This document shows, piece after piece, positions 10,654 through 21,644 of a stretch of DNA of 64,000 nucleotides. Origin of the DNA: Folioceros fuciformis (taxonomy: Eukaryota > Anthocerotophyta > Anthocerotopsida > Anthocerotales). The notes under the pieces are model-generated. The model had not been told where the DNA came from. It saw only the letters and a list, made by a program, of their open reading frames with translations, and did no database searches. Each line of letters begins with the position of its first letter. The first letter of the stretch is position 1. The position numbers were made by a program, and so were the translations under genes. The stretch is from positions 469,049 through 533,048 of the forward strand of contig JBNGIO010006371.1 in the NCBI GenBank assembly GCA_049999805.1, read 5' to 3'.

Positions 10654-12253
10654 TTCATCTCCTAAGATCTGTATGGTACATGTCTGCACATACCTTATTG
10701 GCCTTCATCCATTCTAAGCCCAAGATGATTTCATGATCATCTATATCTACAATTGTGAAGCTTGCTTCTCCTATCCAATTGCCTATCTGCAAAGGGACTT
10801 TTTTCAGCTGTCCTAAGAACTATAGCTTTCCTTTTGCTTGTTTCTCTACACATGGCTCTGAAGTGCTAGCCCATGTCAACCCAAGCTTACTTGTTCTACC
10901 AAGAGAAATGAAATTATGTGTTGCTGCTAGATCAAGCAACATCTTCGGTTCTTCACGATTCACACATCCTTCTATATACATGAGCTCTCCACCCGCCCTG
11001 TGAATAATGCTGTCCTCAGCATCTTGAGACTCACCACATGTAGCTTGTGCAACATGTGGCCAATCCCGTCACTTGGGATTGTCAGATCCAGATACTTTTG
11101 TAATCCTGAGTCTTTGGGACTGTGGGTTGTCTTCAACAACATTTAAAGTTTGTTGAGCATTGGGGCATTCATTCACATAATGTCCCGGCTCTCCACAAGA
11201 AAACAAATTGCTTTCTGAGAACCCGTTGTCACTGTTCTCTGAGTGCAGCGCCCCTTGCGCACTCCTCGATTTCTTCCACAGAAGCTCCTACTGGAGTTGC
11301 CTCTTGCAATTGTACTTCCTTCATTATCCTTGGGAGTTCCTCTACCAGTATTATTGGAAGAAACTCTAGTATGCATATACCATCTACAGGTATTACCTCA
11401 AAATCTTCGTGAGGAGTTGGACGTGGTAGAATGAAAGGTAGCTGGGATAGCATCTGCTGTTGTTATGGCCTCTGCCAAGGTCATTGGACTATACAACTCA
11501 ATTCTATTAGCAGCCCAGTCCTTCAAACCAACCATGAAGCAACGTAGTTTGTCAATCTCACTCATCGAAGTACACTGCATAACAGCTTCATTGAAGGCAC
11601 TTACATATTCCCGTACAATACCTGTCTGCTTTATATTATCAAGCAGCTGCCGGCTCAAACGTGAAGCATTCGCAGGTTGGAACTGCTTCTTCAAGGCCTC
11701 TTTAAAAGATGCTCAATCTGTGATGGTATGTGCTCGATTACCCTGGGCTACATTAGCAGGATAACTTCACGACTACACCAATGCATACCCTTTTAGAAAG
11801 TTGCCCACAGTACCTAAGTAATGCTTAGGCTCAAGGGTAGATGAAGCAAGATAGCTTTCAACAAAGTAAATCCAGGAATCAATAGCTTGTAGATCCCTTA
11901 CTCCCTCATACTTATCTGACATGGCCAACTTCGAATTTGTCTAGGGTTTGAAGATATGAAAAGGATCTTGATTGTCTTCCGCTTTGTCATTCCGTAGAGC
12001 TATAGGTTGTGGATTGTTCCTTGCCTTTTTCCCAGATGCTGTCGAATCTTGGAGAACTTTAGGCAATACTTCAGGAAGAATTTGTCGTAAAGCGACCATC
12101 ATCCGGATGGTCCTACTAAGTCGATAGGCGGCATCTCCTTGCCTTGATTCTCTTCAAGTTGTTGAGGTGGGGATCAGAAGAAACCTCCCATATCTGCATC
12201 CTCTGGCACTTAGCCATCTTGGAGGAATACACTATGCTCGGATACCAACTAAG

Positions 12254-12950
12254 TAACGCCCCCTTCCTTATGCAGTGTAAAAGGAAGCAACGTCCTCGAA
12301 TCTTGTCCATTCACTCCGCAGCGCTCCACTTACAGATCATTCACTCCCTCTCACATGACTCAGCACAAGGCTCCAAGTAGCCCCCCGTCCACTGACGACT
12401 CGTAGACCACCTCCTCCAGGTGCTGCTCTTTGTTCAAGATACTTATAAAAGAGTCTGGCGATCTACAACCCACTAGCTACTGCCCTACACTCAATCTAAC
12501 AAGCTTGCTCTTCAAGACCTCCACAACTATGTCTCAAGGCTAGAGGTCTCACTGTTTGCCTCTCTCTCTGTCTTTCTGTCTTTCTATCTCTCTGTGTATG
12601 TTCTTAAGGCCTTAGCACTGGCCTATTTATATTCCACATCTAAGCCATTGCTAAAGTTGGGAATGATACACACCACTCATCTCAGAATACTAGAGGTCAT
12701 TACAACTCCATCCTTCTTAAGAGGTTTTGCTTGGAACACACATCTTGTTTCCAAAGGCAGCAAGAAGCATACTTGCTTCTCCATCAAGACAACTCTAGAT
12801 TTAGCTTTCATCTTTCTACTTTTAACTTTCACCTTATTTCACTTGTGCCATTACTTTTCAAGACTTTGGTGTAAAGCTATGAAGGAAGGAGGAAAACAAT
12901 TCTATAAGTAGTTTAGCAAAAATAATATTTTTGAGCCTAATGGTCTGTTA
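12254..12950. other. Possible LTR or flank of the gypsy relic
   Basis: Directly outside the primer-binding-like site the plus strand reads TAACGCCCCC, resembling the TGTAACxCCC ends of many plant Ty3 LTRs in inverted sense. A CT-rich stretch follows at 12545-12595. No second copy of this sequence was found in the window, so the LTR call is tentative. Confidence 0.3.
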
Positions 12951-14297
12951 TCAAATTTTCTGAAAGATATTAGGATTGGGAAGGTACCTAGATATTTTTA
13001 TTTAAATTATTTTTTAAAATATTTATAATCCTTAGTATTTAAATACAAGACTTTACAATTAAGAAGAGTTAACCTGCTAGTTTTTTATTCTCATACGAAT
13101 GTACTTAGTTTCACCATTGAGCTAAAGCTCAACTCAGTCCTAGGAAACACTAAGGATAATGGTTTCATGGTTTAGTTGACAGAGAAAAGGAAAGAAAAAA
13201 AGTTATTTATAGCATATTCCAATTAACCTAGTCTATTTTTAAGAAAATAACAAAGCACGACTTAGCTGCTTTAAGCCGTAGATGTGCTTCCTCATCCACC
13301 TAGGACGAATAATGGGGTAGCCGATAATGCTGATAATCATGAGACTGGCTTGACCACCATTTGGCGTGCAACCAAGTCATAGGATTACCGGCAACGACTT
13401 TTCACTTACCGGGAGAAGCATGTCTTGTCTAGTGTTCTCCCGGTAATGTTGTCGAGCTTGGTTTGTCGGCATCAACAGAGCTGGATGGTGGAGACAGTAG
13501 AGAGTCTGGTAACTCTGCCTTGAGTTAAAAAAACCTACGGTGCAGTGAGATGTAAAATAACACCAATCTGTGGCTCTCTTGGTTTGTAGAGGAGCTTCGA
13601 GAGGAGCACAGATATGGCCAATCTCAGCTCCTTGTTGCTTGGAGCGTGTCTCCCAGCCTCGGTGCGGCTCAAAGACGCGGCTCGCTGGAGACAGGTGCAT
13701 GGATGTGGCTCATGGAAACGTGCCCAACATTTGATGAGCAGACTAACCCTGTTCTCCAGTGGCATTGCACTGCTTTCTCGCCAGCAAGTTTGCTGCAGAC
13801 TGGTGAGCGAAGTGTAGTCGAGTACAGTCAGTGCGCCTTACGCGGGATGACAAGGAGGAGGATATTTGACGTAAGGGTAGCCAGCGTTGGACAGAGGGAT
13901 TGTATTCACATCGTGAATGACTTTGGTTGAGGCGGGATGGCACTCCGTTAGTCTCCTGCAGAGTGAGAAAAGAAGTGTCCGAGAGCAGACCGATTACGTC
14001 GAGTGTGGCAGGAGGATTTGCAGATTGAAGACAAAGGAATTAGATTGAGGACAGTGGAACACAGGAGCCCTTGACAAGAGCGATTTTATTCACATCTTAC
14101 AAGTTTACAAGGCAATGAAGAATTCAGGTGCGAATCTTGAGAACGCGTCTCGCTGATCAGTCATCACGGCAATTGGTACCTGCCAGTTGAGAACTGTTCC
14201 GGATCCTCCTAGCAGAGAAAATTGGCAGAGACAAGGCCTCCTGCGCACGCAATCTGCATCTGTACACACAAACACCGCCAGCTTGGAAAGGGAGCGC
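12951..14297. other. Intergenic
   Basis: AT-rich to about 13260, then GC-balanced sequence with short overlapping frames on both strands (13377-13943) of no recognised family. The stretch nearest 14297 is the presumed 3' region of the LEA gene. Confidence 0.35.
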
Positions 14298-15134
14298 TCA
14301 CTGCTGGATGCGGCGCTTGGCGTCCTCGGCGGTGTTTTGCGCGTTCCGGGACAAGTCGTCCAGGTTAGACTTGACACTGGAGCCGGCCTGGGACGCCTTG
14401 TTCTGCACCTCCTGGCCAGCGTTGGTGATGCTGTCCTTGGCTTGGTCCAGCCCGCCCTTCACCTGGTCCTTGAGGCCCTCAGCCTGCTTGCCCAGCCCGG
14501 ACGCGTTGCTCTGCGCCTCAGACTTGAGGCCCTCGGCGTGGCTCTGGCCCTGAGACAGCGCATCGTCGGTGCGGGAGCGCAGCTCCTGACCCGCGCCCTG
14601 CGCCTGATTCTTGGCCTCCCCAGACTTGCCTTGCACGAAATCACTCGCCTGCTGTGCCGCTCCCTTCACCTGGCCCTTGAGGCCCTCGGCCTGCTCTCCC
14701 AGCCCGGACGCGTTCCTCTGCGCCTCGGACTTGAGGCCCTCGGCCTGGCTCTGTCCCTGCGACAGCACGTCGTCGGTGCGGGAGCGCAGCTCCTGCCCCG
14801 CGCCCTGCGCCTGGTTCTTGGCCTCACCAGACTTGCCTTGCACGAAATCGCTCGCCTGCTGCGCCGCTCCCTTCACCTTGTCGCTCACATTTCCGACCGC
14901 GTCCTGCGCCTTGTCGAGAATGCCGCTCGGATCGTCCTCGCAGCGCACCAGCACGGTCGGCGCCCGGCGAGCGGCGGGGCCAGCCCCCCGCTGCCGCAAC
15001 CGCAGCCCCGCCAGACTCGCGCTCGAACTCTGCAGCCGCGCGCTTCCGCTGGCGGTCACCGCGGGCGAGCGCACCGACAATGCGGACGGGGCGGCGACAG
15101 CGGACGCCATTGCTGCCATACTCGTAGCGGCCAT
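14298..15134 (-). CDS. Plastid-targeted LEA/COR-like protein
   Basis: Intronless, 278 residues from the ATG at 15134; the frame upstream of that ATG has no other ATG. Residues 1 to about 65 are Ala/Ser/Arg-rich without acidic residues and end in VLVRC before EDD, a typical chloroplast transit peptide and cleavage context. The mature part is hydrophilic, rich in Ala, Gln, Gly, Lys and Asp, and repeats amphipathic 11-residue-like segments (AAQQASDFVQGKSGEAKNQA), as in LEA_4/COR15-type proteins that protect membranes or enzymes during desiccation or cold. A 69-residue block at 87-155 is repeated at 156-224 with few changes. The function is inferred from composition; a stress-induced role is likely but no ABRE was confidently identified upstream. 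Confidence 0.85.
   Translation of the reverse strand: MAATSMAAMASAVAAPSALSVRSPAVTASGSARLQSSSASLAGLRLRQRGAGPAARRAPTVLVRCEDDPSGILDKAQDAVGNVSDKVKGAAQQASDFVQGKSGEAKNQAQGAGQELRSRTDDVLSQGQSQAEGLKSEAQRNASGLGEQAEGLKGQVKGAAQQASDFVQGKSGEAKNQAQGAGQELRSRTDDALSQGQSHAEGLKSEAQSNASGLGKQAEGLKDQVKGGLDQAKDSITNAGQEVQNKASQAGSSVKSNLDDLSRNAQNTAEDAKRRIQQ
14463..14876 (-). repeat. Internal 207-bp tandem duplication in the LEA gene
   Basis: Bases 14876-14670 and 14669-14463 encode the same 69-residue block and are nearly identical at DNA level, so the duplication is recent or kept homogeneous by conversion. Confidence 0.9.
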
Positions 15135-15205
15135 ATCTGGGAACGAAGAAATGTGCGAGACGGACACGCCTTGTCGCAGCGAGAGCAGCACTGAAGCCTC
15201 AACCG

Positions 15206-15305
15206 GAGGCTGAAGGAGACAGAAGAAATTGTTCGAGTGCTGAAGCCGAAGCCGAAGCCGAATGCGAAGCTGAAGGAGACAGAAGAGAACGCTCGAGACC
15301 TGAAG
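15206..15305 (-). repeat. Duplicated leader element upstream of the LEA gene
   Basis: A motif of about 38 bp containing GCTGAAGGAGACAGAAG (plus-strand reading) occurs at about 15206-15243 and again at about 15266-15305, separated by a GAAGCC-type hexamer run. It lies in the presumed 5' untranslated region of the LEA gene. Confidence 0.6.
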
Positions 15306-15671
15306 GACCTGGGATGCCTGAACTGCCGCGGGAACGGCTTATCTACCCCGCCCGAGAGCTGATAACGGGTTGGGAGTGAAAAGCCAAGTAGGGAGGGGAC
15401 AAGTGCCATATTGTCGTGGCCGGCTCTCATTGCCCCTCGTGTCACCTCGCCTCTCTGCCCTCCATGCATGCATCTGCCGCTGGGCTGCCCTCTCGCGCCT
15501 GCCTTTGGACCAGCTCCAGGGATGCATAGTACTCTTGCCTTTCGTTTGTGCGGTGTTCAATCCATGGCAGACACGCAGCAAACTGGCCCAGACATCGCGG
15601 GCCTGGGGACACACTTAATTTGCTGAATCCAGTTCTAAGGTTTCAGTTTAACATGAGCATGAACTCATGCT
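15306..15671. other. Presumed LEA promoter
   Basis: GC-balanced sequence upstream of the LEA leader. No TATA box or regulatory motif could be named with confidence. Confidence 0.3.
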
Positions 15672-16930
15672 ATGACCATTTTGCTTATGGCATGCAGTAT
15701 GCCATATATAGCTCGTAAATTGCACCGGAGATGTTTTGAACTTCATGTAGTCCATGTTTTGAACTTCATGCACCCCATGTTTCGAACATCAAATTGTAAC
15801 TTGCAAGGGCAGCTAAGGTGGAGATTGAAGATCTTCCCTACTGTTGGGAGGTACAAGACCCACCGCGTGGCTTGTTCAACACTTGAAAGTTTTCATCCTA
15901 AGGATTACATGCCCCTATCTCTAGATTTGGCATTATTCCATGGAATAGGATGTTAGGCTTAGTGTTAGGAGAAGGCAAGAATGTGCACTTCCCCACATAC
16001 TTTTGGAAGGAGATGGATAAGAAGCTAGCTACCTCCTCCTACAACAACTGTAAAACTAACTTTTGGGCTTACTTATGGCACACAAAATACTAGTATGCAT
16101 TTAAGAAAGTTGATGATCTTCATGATGATAATGAATCAAACAGGCTTCAAGTAGTGTAGGACAATGGAAAGCCAAGATCTAGAGAGGTCAGAGTTATACT
16201 TTAATGTGAAAGAGCTTGCTATTTGCACATAAGTAATAGTTGTCTTCTGTGATTCATTTGAACATGAAGACGGATTTGGACAAATCTATGAGGAACTTCA
16301 TCACATTGTAGGCGTCCCTTGCTTCAGGTTTGCTGCCCATTTAAGTGAGGACATCTGTGCCATTGTGAGACAACACTTATTTGTTAGTGTAACAAAGAGG
16401 AAGATATACTTCAAGCATGTGGAGCAAGTAGGATTGAAAGCACAAGCTTGTGATTATGAACATTATCATGTATTGGTCGGGTAGAGCGTGGATGAGATGC
16501 AACCAGTGGCCTGGGTTTCACAACACCATTGCGAATGTCCACCTTCATGGATTGGATATGGTACATAGAGAGAAAGTCGTTGGCAAGGGGATCCAAGGGA
16601 ATGAAATGTGATTTGGATTGGAAATTGGATGGATGTATAAGCTCACTTGGACAAGAAACAAAAATGAGATACAGAGAAACATGTCACTAAAATTGAACAT
16701 CAATCTCGTAGACAACAAGACATTGGACTTCTATGTGGCCAAGGCCGATGAAGATATTTGGATGTTTGTGGACGAGATTTCTAAAAAGTGGGAATGCAAG
16801 TAGTTCCCAAAGCAAGTTGAAACAACTTGGGCTTTAGTTGCAAAGCAAGCAAAGACCCATGACGGGTGCATTAACTAGAGACCTCGGTCATTGTAGAAGT
16901 GAAGGAGTCAGAAATTCCCATTAGAGTATA
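15672..16930 (+). pseudogene. Degenerate coding-like stretch, unidentified
   Basis: Protein-like segments in shifting plus-strand frames, each broken by stops, extend across about 1.2 kb. Examples are EDGFGQIYEELHHIVGVPC, FRFAAHLSEDICAIVRQHL and KADEDIWMFVDEISKKWE. The texture resembles the relic at 682-1308. Most likely a decayed transposon ORF; the family is not recognised. Confidence 0.3.
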
Positions 16931-17216
16931 AAAGAGGTTTAGGGTGTTAATATTTTATTATACTTTAAAAACTTAAGGGCATTAGTTCTAGTGAGCACCC
17001 TCACCGTTCATAATTTATTGTACCTTAGAAACTTAAGTTGATCCGTCAAAGTGTATAAGCACATAATGCTCACACGGTATGTGAAACGGGCCAGTGATCA
17101 ATACTTCCTGCCACCGACATCCAGGGCATATATAAACCCGCCCTTAGCCTCCGCTTGCCTACACGACAATAATAATGACGGACCATTTAAGGGGATACGA
17201 CATCACCTTCCTCATC
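16931..17216. other. 3' flank of the O-methyltransferase
   Basis: Short AT-rich intergenic stretch with no feature seen. Confidence 0.3.
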
Positions 17217-18550
17217 TTATGATTTCCGCGCTTCGAGGACATGCAGGACAAGGCCAATATCTAGGATGTCCAGTCTGGTGAAGCCCGCTTCGGCGAAGAG
17301 CTGCCGCCACTGCCATTCTTCCCGCTCCCGGCCGCCCTCCGAGTGTGCGATCATGACGAGATCCATTTCTTCTGCCAGCTTCGCTCGAACGCTGAAGTTG
17401 TTGTTGTTTGGCTCCAAAATGAATTCCATCACAACGAGCTTGCCGTCATCTGGCAAAGCTTTGTGGCAGTTCTTCAAGATGTGGATGCACTTCTCATCGT
17501 CCCAGTCATGGAGAACAAACTGCACACACCATACCACAGAACACCTGCGTGTCGGAGTAAGAAAGGGTTTAGGCAATGTAAAAAGCGAGCTGTGGAAGGC
17601 AGTGAAGAGGTAGCGAGCTAGCTACCTTCATGAAAATAGCCTCGGAATGAGGGACGCTTTCGAACATATCCCCTCCGATATGTTGGACTCCTGCACACCA
17701 CAGCACTCACCAGGATTGTTAGGGAACTTGTACCACTTGGAGATCGTTGTTCTGGCCAGCGAGTGAAATTTATCATTGCACGGGAGCGGAGCTAGGTGTA
17801 AGAAGCGTGTGTACCAGGGATCTCTGGTGCTGAAGCTACAACAGGAGGCAAATCGAAATTGATACCACGAAGGTGAGGGTAGCGCGGCAGAATGATAGAC
17901 AGGGATGTTCCTAACCCTCCTCCAACATCCGTGAGACTTTCCTTCACGTCCTTGAACAAGGAATCACAATTGTTCAGTGCGGAGGACAGCATAACCCGAG
18001 AACCAGCCTCCATGGCCTGGTGAAACAGCTTCTGGTGCGCAGGCTCCTCGGACACATGCTCCCATACGTTCTTGGCATGCGTCAGACTGTAGGCGTATTC
18101 GCCTGTCAAGACAGAACGATGGAGATTCTTCCATGGTGCCTGGAAATGAGAATCGAGCTGCATTATAATCACTGGAGAAAAGTTGGCGTTGCCCTTGGAC
18201 ACGAGGAGCTTTGACACTGTATTCAGACCATAGCGTAAAGCCTGTCTCCCATCTCCGCTGGAAACACGGGCATCAGGAGCTGGCGTAGCAGAGAAAACTC
18301 CCGCGGACACCAGCACTCGGAGAATCCGCGCTAAGAATCCCGCACTCGGCTTCTTCCCATCCCTCGCCTCGTCGCCTGTGATCTCGTTCAGAATTTCGTC
18401 GCAAGACAACGGTCTATCAGCCTCAGCTAGTATGTCTGGTACCCGCAGCAGTGTGGCAGCCTTCAGTGCTGCCGGCTGTACAAACTGGAAGGTAAGCTCC
18501 AGAAGGCGGACCTGTCCTGCAATCGAGACGTCAGGACTTTCTTCATCCAT
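17217..18550 (-). CDS. Caffeate-type (class II) O-methyltransferase
   Basis: Three exons (18550-17815, 17690-17626, 17519-17217) join in phase to 367 residues, the usual length of plant COMT-like enzymes. The N-terminal dimerisation domain contains LELTFQFVQPAALKAATLL. The S-adenosylmethionine loop is LTDVGGGLGTSL, followed by INFDLPPVVASAP and VQHIGGDMF, the standard order. The catalytic histidine is in FVLHDWDDEKC, and the C-terminal partner region contains EMDLVMIAHSEGGRER. It transfers a methyl group from S-adenosylmethionine to a hydroxyl of a phenylpropanoid, flavonoid or related small molecule in the cytosol; the substrate cannot be told from sequence. No damage is seen. Confidence 0.93.
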
Positions 18551-18778
18551 GGCAGCAGAGCTGCAAGCTTACGAATTGCAAGACATGTAGACGAGAGAGG
18601 GCATAAGGTTTTCCATGGAACGTATGTGTGCTTCGGACAATCCTACAACAAGATGGCCCACAAAGCCCATTGTGTCTTCATGCTATTGGTCCCTTGACTT
18701 CCCCCCCAAGTTGGCTTGACCCTCCCAGCCAAGTTCGCCGGCAGGACCATGGCTTTCCCTTCTAGAAGACGCTCCCGA

Positions 18779-18788
18779 ATTATATACC
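18779..18788 (-). promoter_or_regulatory. Candidate TATA box for the O-methyltransferase
   Basis: The minus strand reads GGTATATAATTC about 230 bp upstream of the O-methyltransferase start codon, a good match to the plant TATA consensus. Confidence 0.4.
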
Positions 18789-18799
18789 TTTATCGCAAA

Positions 18800-19628
18800 A
18801 AATCTGTTCTTTAGGCATGTGAGATGGGAGCTGAAGCTTCACCAGGGACCGCTCCTGGCCTATCCTGCAGAAAGCTCACTTCGTACACTAACGCAGGATA
18901 GTACGCCGGTGAGGTTCCCTATGTAAGGAGATGATGATCTATCGCTGGCAAATGTGTGGATGCAAAGTAATACAACTGGTCAGTACTTGGAGCTACATAG
19001 CATATCAGCCATAGCCACACTTCTAATACTCCCGCTCGACCTATCTAAATCAATCCTTCAAGCCAAGCATCTTGCAAAACTTAGCATTCAATCCTTTAAT
19101 CAAAACATTAGCCGGGCCTATCTTGTTGTGGACAATACTCTAGCTTCACCTCTGATTTCAAGATGCTGATGCCGTAACTATGCCCACCGTTCCCGGAAAA
19201 GGCATCCTCGAGAATTGCAAGGTAGGACAATCGCTCAGCTCTATCCGGGTCCGCTTCCTCGTGTGAAGGGTTTTTTTATAGAGCACGAATGTCAGGCTGC
19301 GTGGGAGAAGACGAACACGTACATATATATGTGAAGGTCGGTGACAAATTAAGAATACGCTGTCATTTTATTTTGTGAGGCACCTAAAGGCGGCGCCGTT
19401 CAAATTTGTTGAAACAGGGGACACTGGAGATGGGACGTGACACGCGGAGTGTTGGTAGATTTCCTTTGCCCGTGCTCTGATGCAGATGCTGTCCTTGAGA
19501 CAGACAGGCGAGGATAGGGTGGGGTACGTCATACCTGGGCAAGCGAACGAATTTTGCGGACTGTTGGGGGCAACCAATCCATCCATCCTGAAAACATTGT
19601 GCCGTGAGTTGGAATTGCACCTGCGATC
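18800..19628. other. Intergenic
   Basis: Region between the divergent methyltransferase and the broken esterase gene. Short frames on both strands have no recognisable similarity. Confidence 0.35.
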
Positions 19629-20945
19629 ATGGCTCGACCAGCCTCCAACTTGGTGAGGGAATTGACAAGCGTTGGCAAGCCGTTCAAGTCCGTGGCGGAC
19701 CTGAGTGACCTGGTGAGGAGGGTGAAGAGTGCCAAAATCGTGATGCTCGGAGAGGCGTCTCATGGCACACACGAATTCTACGAGTGGCGGCGTCTCATCT
19801 CACAGGAACTCATGGAAAAGCATGGATTCAACTTCATCGCTGTTTGAGGGAGATTGGCCTCCATCGCAACGCGTGAATCGATTCATCCACATGGAGCTGG
19901 ATCAAGATCTCAACCTCCATACCAAGGACCCGCTTTTCAAGCACAGAGTGCATGAAGTGCTTCGTTGTTTCAAGTAGGTTGTGGTTTTCTGTAGTACGGG
20001 CTACGGTACGTGTGCCGCGTTTTCTGCTTCTGCCTTTGTTGGACCCTTACAGATTCGCGAAGAAGGCCGGGTTTCATTTGGCGCTTCATGATCGGAAAAG
20101 GATGTCTCTGGAACAATGATCAACTTGAAGGCTGGCTTTGGATTTGCAGGAGATGGCCGACATGGATGTGGTGTAATTTAGAGGTGGAGGAGTTGGTGAG
20201 GTGGATGAGGATACACAATCTGAAAGTAGACAATCCTGGGACGCGAGTGGGATTCTACGGCTTGGATGTCTATTCCCTGTTCGAATCCATCAAGGAAGCT
20301 TTGACGCAACTGGAGAAGGTGGATCCAGGCTTGGCCAGGAAGGCGAAGCTGCGGTACGCCTGCTTCGATCCTTTTCTGGAGGACGAGAACGAGTACGCCA
20401 GGTCGTTGATTTTCTTCCCAGAGGGATGCAGGGAGGGGGTGGTGAGGACGTTGCAGGAGCTGCTGCAGAAGCGGCTCGACAGCATCGAGCCTGCCAAGCA
20501 CGGCGCCTTCTTTGATGCCGTACAGAATGCTCGGATTGTGCAGAACGCGGAGAGCTACTACCGGTGCATGATTCAGGCTGACGACAAGTCGTGGAATGTG
20601 CACTCAACTCATGGAGATCTTGAGATCTTGCCTGTGCCGCCGGGTCGGCCTGGGAGCTGGGAAGCAGAGTTTCATGCCGTAGCGATGAAGATGGAGTCGG
20701 AGGCTGTGGCCTTCTCATTTGAGCCTAACAAGCACGAGAAAGGGCCGTTGGTGGAGGTGAGGGGTAATAGGGCCATCGGTGTGGTGTACAATCCTGTACA
20801 GGAGAAGTGGGGCAATTATGTGCCCACATCCTTGGCCAACAGATACAATGCAATGCTGTTTGTGGATGTGACAGTCGCTCTAGAACCTCTACCTGCGGAA
20901 CCCGAGCCCAAAGAGATACCTGAGGCCTATCCTACGGGCTTCTAG
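19629..20945 (+). pseudogene. Broken erythromycin-esterase-family gene
   Basis: Exon 1 (19629-19973) begins MARPASNLVRELTS and carries the family motif MLGEASHGTHEFYEWRR, whose Glu and His are active-site residues. At about 19847 one extra T (GTTT before GAG) stops the frame right before the next motif, EGDWP, which continues in another frame to LRCFK. A GT-AG intron (19974-20149) joins in phase to RWPTWMWCNLEVEELVRWM in exon 2. Exon 2 is intact as a frame to 20945, but after SWNVHSTHGD it jumps to LEILPVPPGRPGSWEAEFH. The family segment in between, including the WAHNxHxGD motif with a catalytic His, is absent. About 380 residues remain of a usual 430-440. Frameshift plus loss of an active-site segment argue for a dead gene. 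In plants the role of this family is poorly known. Confidence 0.85.
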
Positions 20946-21644
20946 GGGCCTCAAGACTAGCTAACTTGGTAGCGAGCCTGACTTGGTAGCGAACTCTTGC
21001 TAGATTTCGCTTTGCTTGACCCACGCGACGTCATGGAACATTGAGAACAGCTGGACTTGGTTCCAAACCCTAGCTGTCGCTGAAAGAGGAGTATGGATTT
21101 CATGAGGGTTCTGAGCTGTTCAGTATCCTGGCTTTAAGAATCGAACTCAAACAGGACGTTGATGGAGATCCAAGTCTTCGGACGAGTCTTGTGGGCCTCG
21201 ATGTGCAAGCCTTTAGAGGATGATCTAACTGCATCGGTGTCCGAGCCAATAGAAAATGATCGAACTCCATCAATGTCCGATCATTTAGAAGACAGCACTT
21301 CCCACCTTCAAGAGGTCCTGGTAAAAAATTGGTGGTTACGCACGCAAAAATGAAAACTTTGTACATGGTCAAGAGCCTTCCTCAACAACCAGAATAATCC
21401 TAAATACTTCACTACGGAGATATATACTTAGGATGTAGGGAAATAAAAAAATCCATTGCAATTTACTGATAGTTAAGCATAGGCATCTGGCTCGGGATAC
21501 CAGCCAACCCCTGCATACTAGCATGAAGGTGGTCAGGCCGGAGGTGACGACGGTCAAATGCAAGTCACACGAGTCCTTGCGGCGAGCCCATCGACCAAAC
21601 CAGATACAAACGCTGCATTTTTCTTCTTCTGTACATGCGACGCC
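20946..21644. other. Intergenic between convergent genes
   Basis: Holds the 3' flanks of the broken esterase gene and the selenium-binding-protein gene. A loose duplication of about 36 bp around ATGATC-GAAC-CATC-GTCCG occurs at 21220-21292. Nothing else seen. Confidence 0.35.

Larger units (their letters stand above)
9562..12253 (-). mobile_element. Rearranged Ty3/gypsy LTR-retrotransposon relic
   Basis: Read on the minus strand, the parts follow Ty3/gypsy order. A primer-binding-like TGGTATCCGAGC sits at about 12249-12238, close to the initiator-Met-tRNA site. The gag core is at 11694-11398 (LDNIKQTGIVREYVSAFNEA, then DKLRCFMVGLKDWA). A zinc knuckle lies at about 11215-11165 with its first Cys replaced (LFSCGEPGHYVNEC). 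A protease-like segment is near 10955-10920 (LLDLAATHNFIS, where DSGATHNFIS is usual). The start of reverse transcriptase is at 10653-10331, and an RNase H scrap at about 10010-9905 (YTDASNTAFGGVLMQEG). Stops interrupt every domain, the polymerase core is missing and part is present twice in opposite orientations. The element is dead. Long terminal repeats were not delimited. Confidence 0.85.

Noticed and set aside
14187-15213. Long plus-strand frames opposite the LEA gene
   Set aside because: They are antisense shadows of a GC-rich repetitive coding sequence; the minus frame has a transit peptide and LEA composition.
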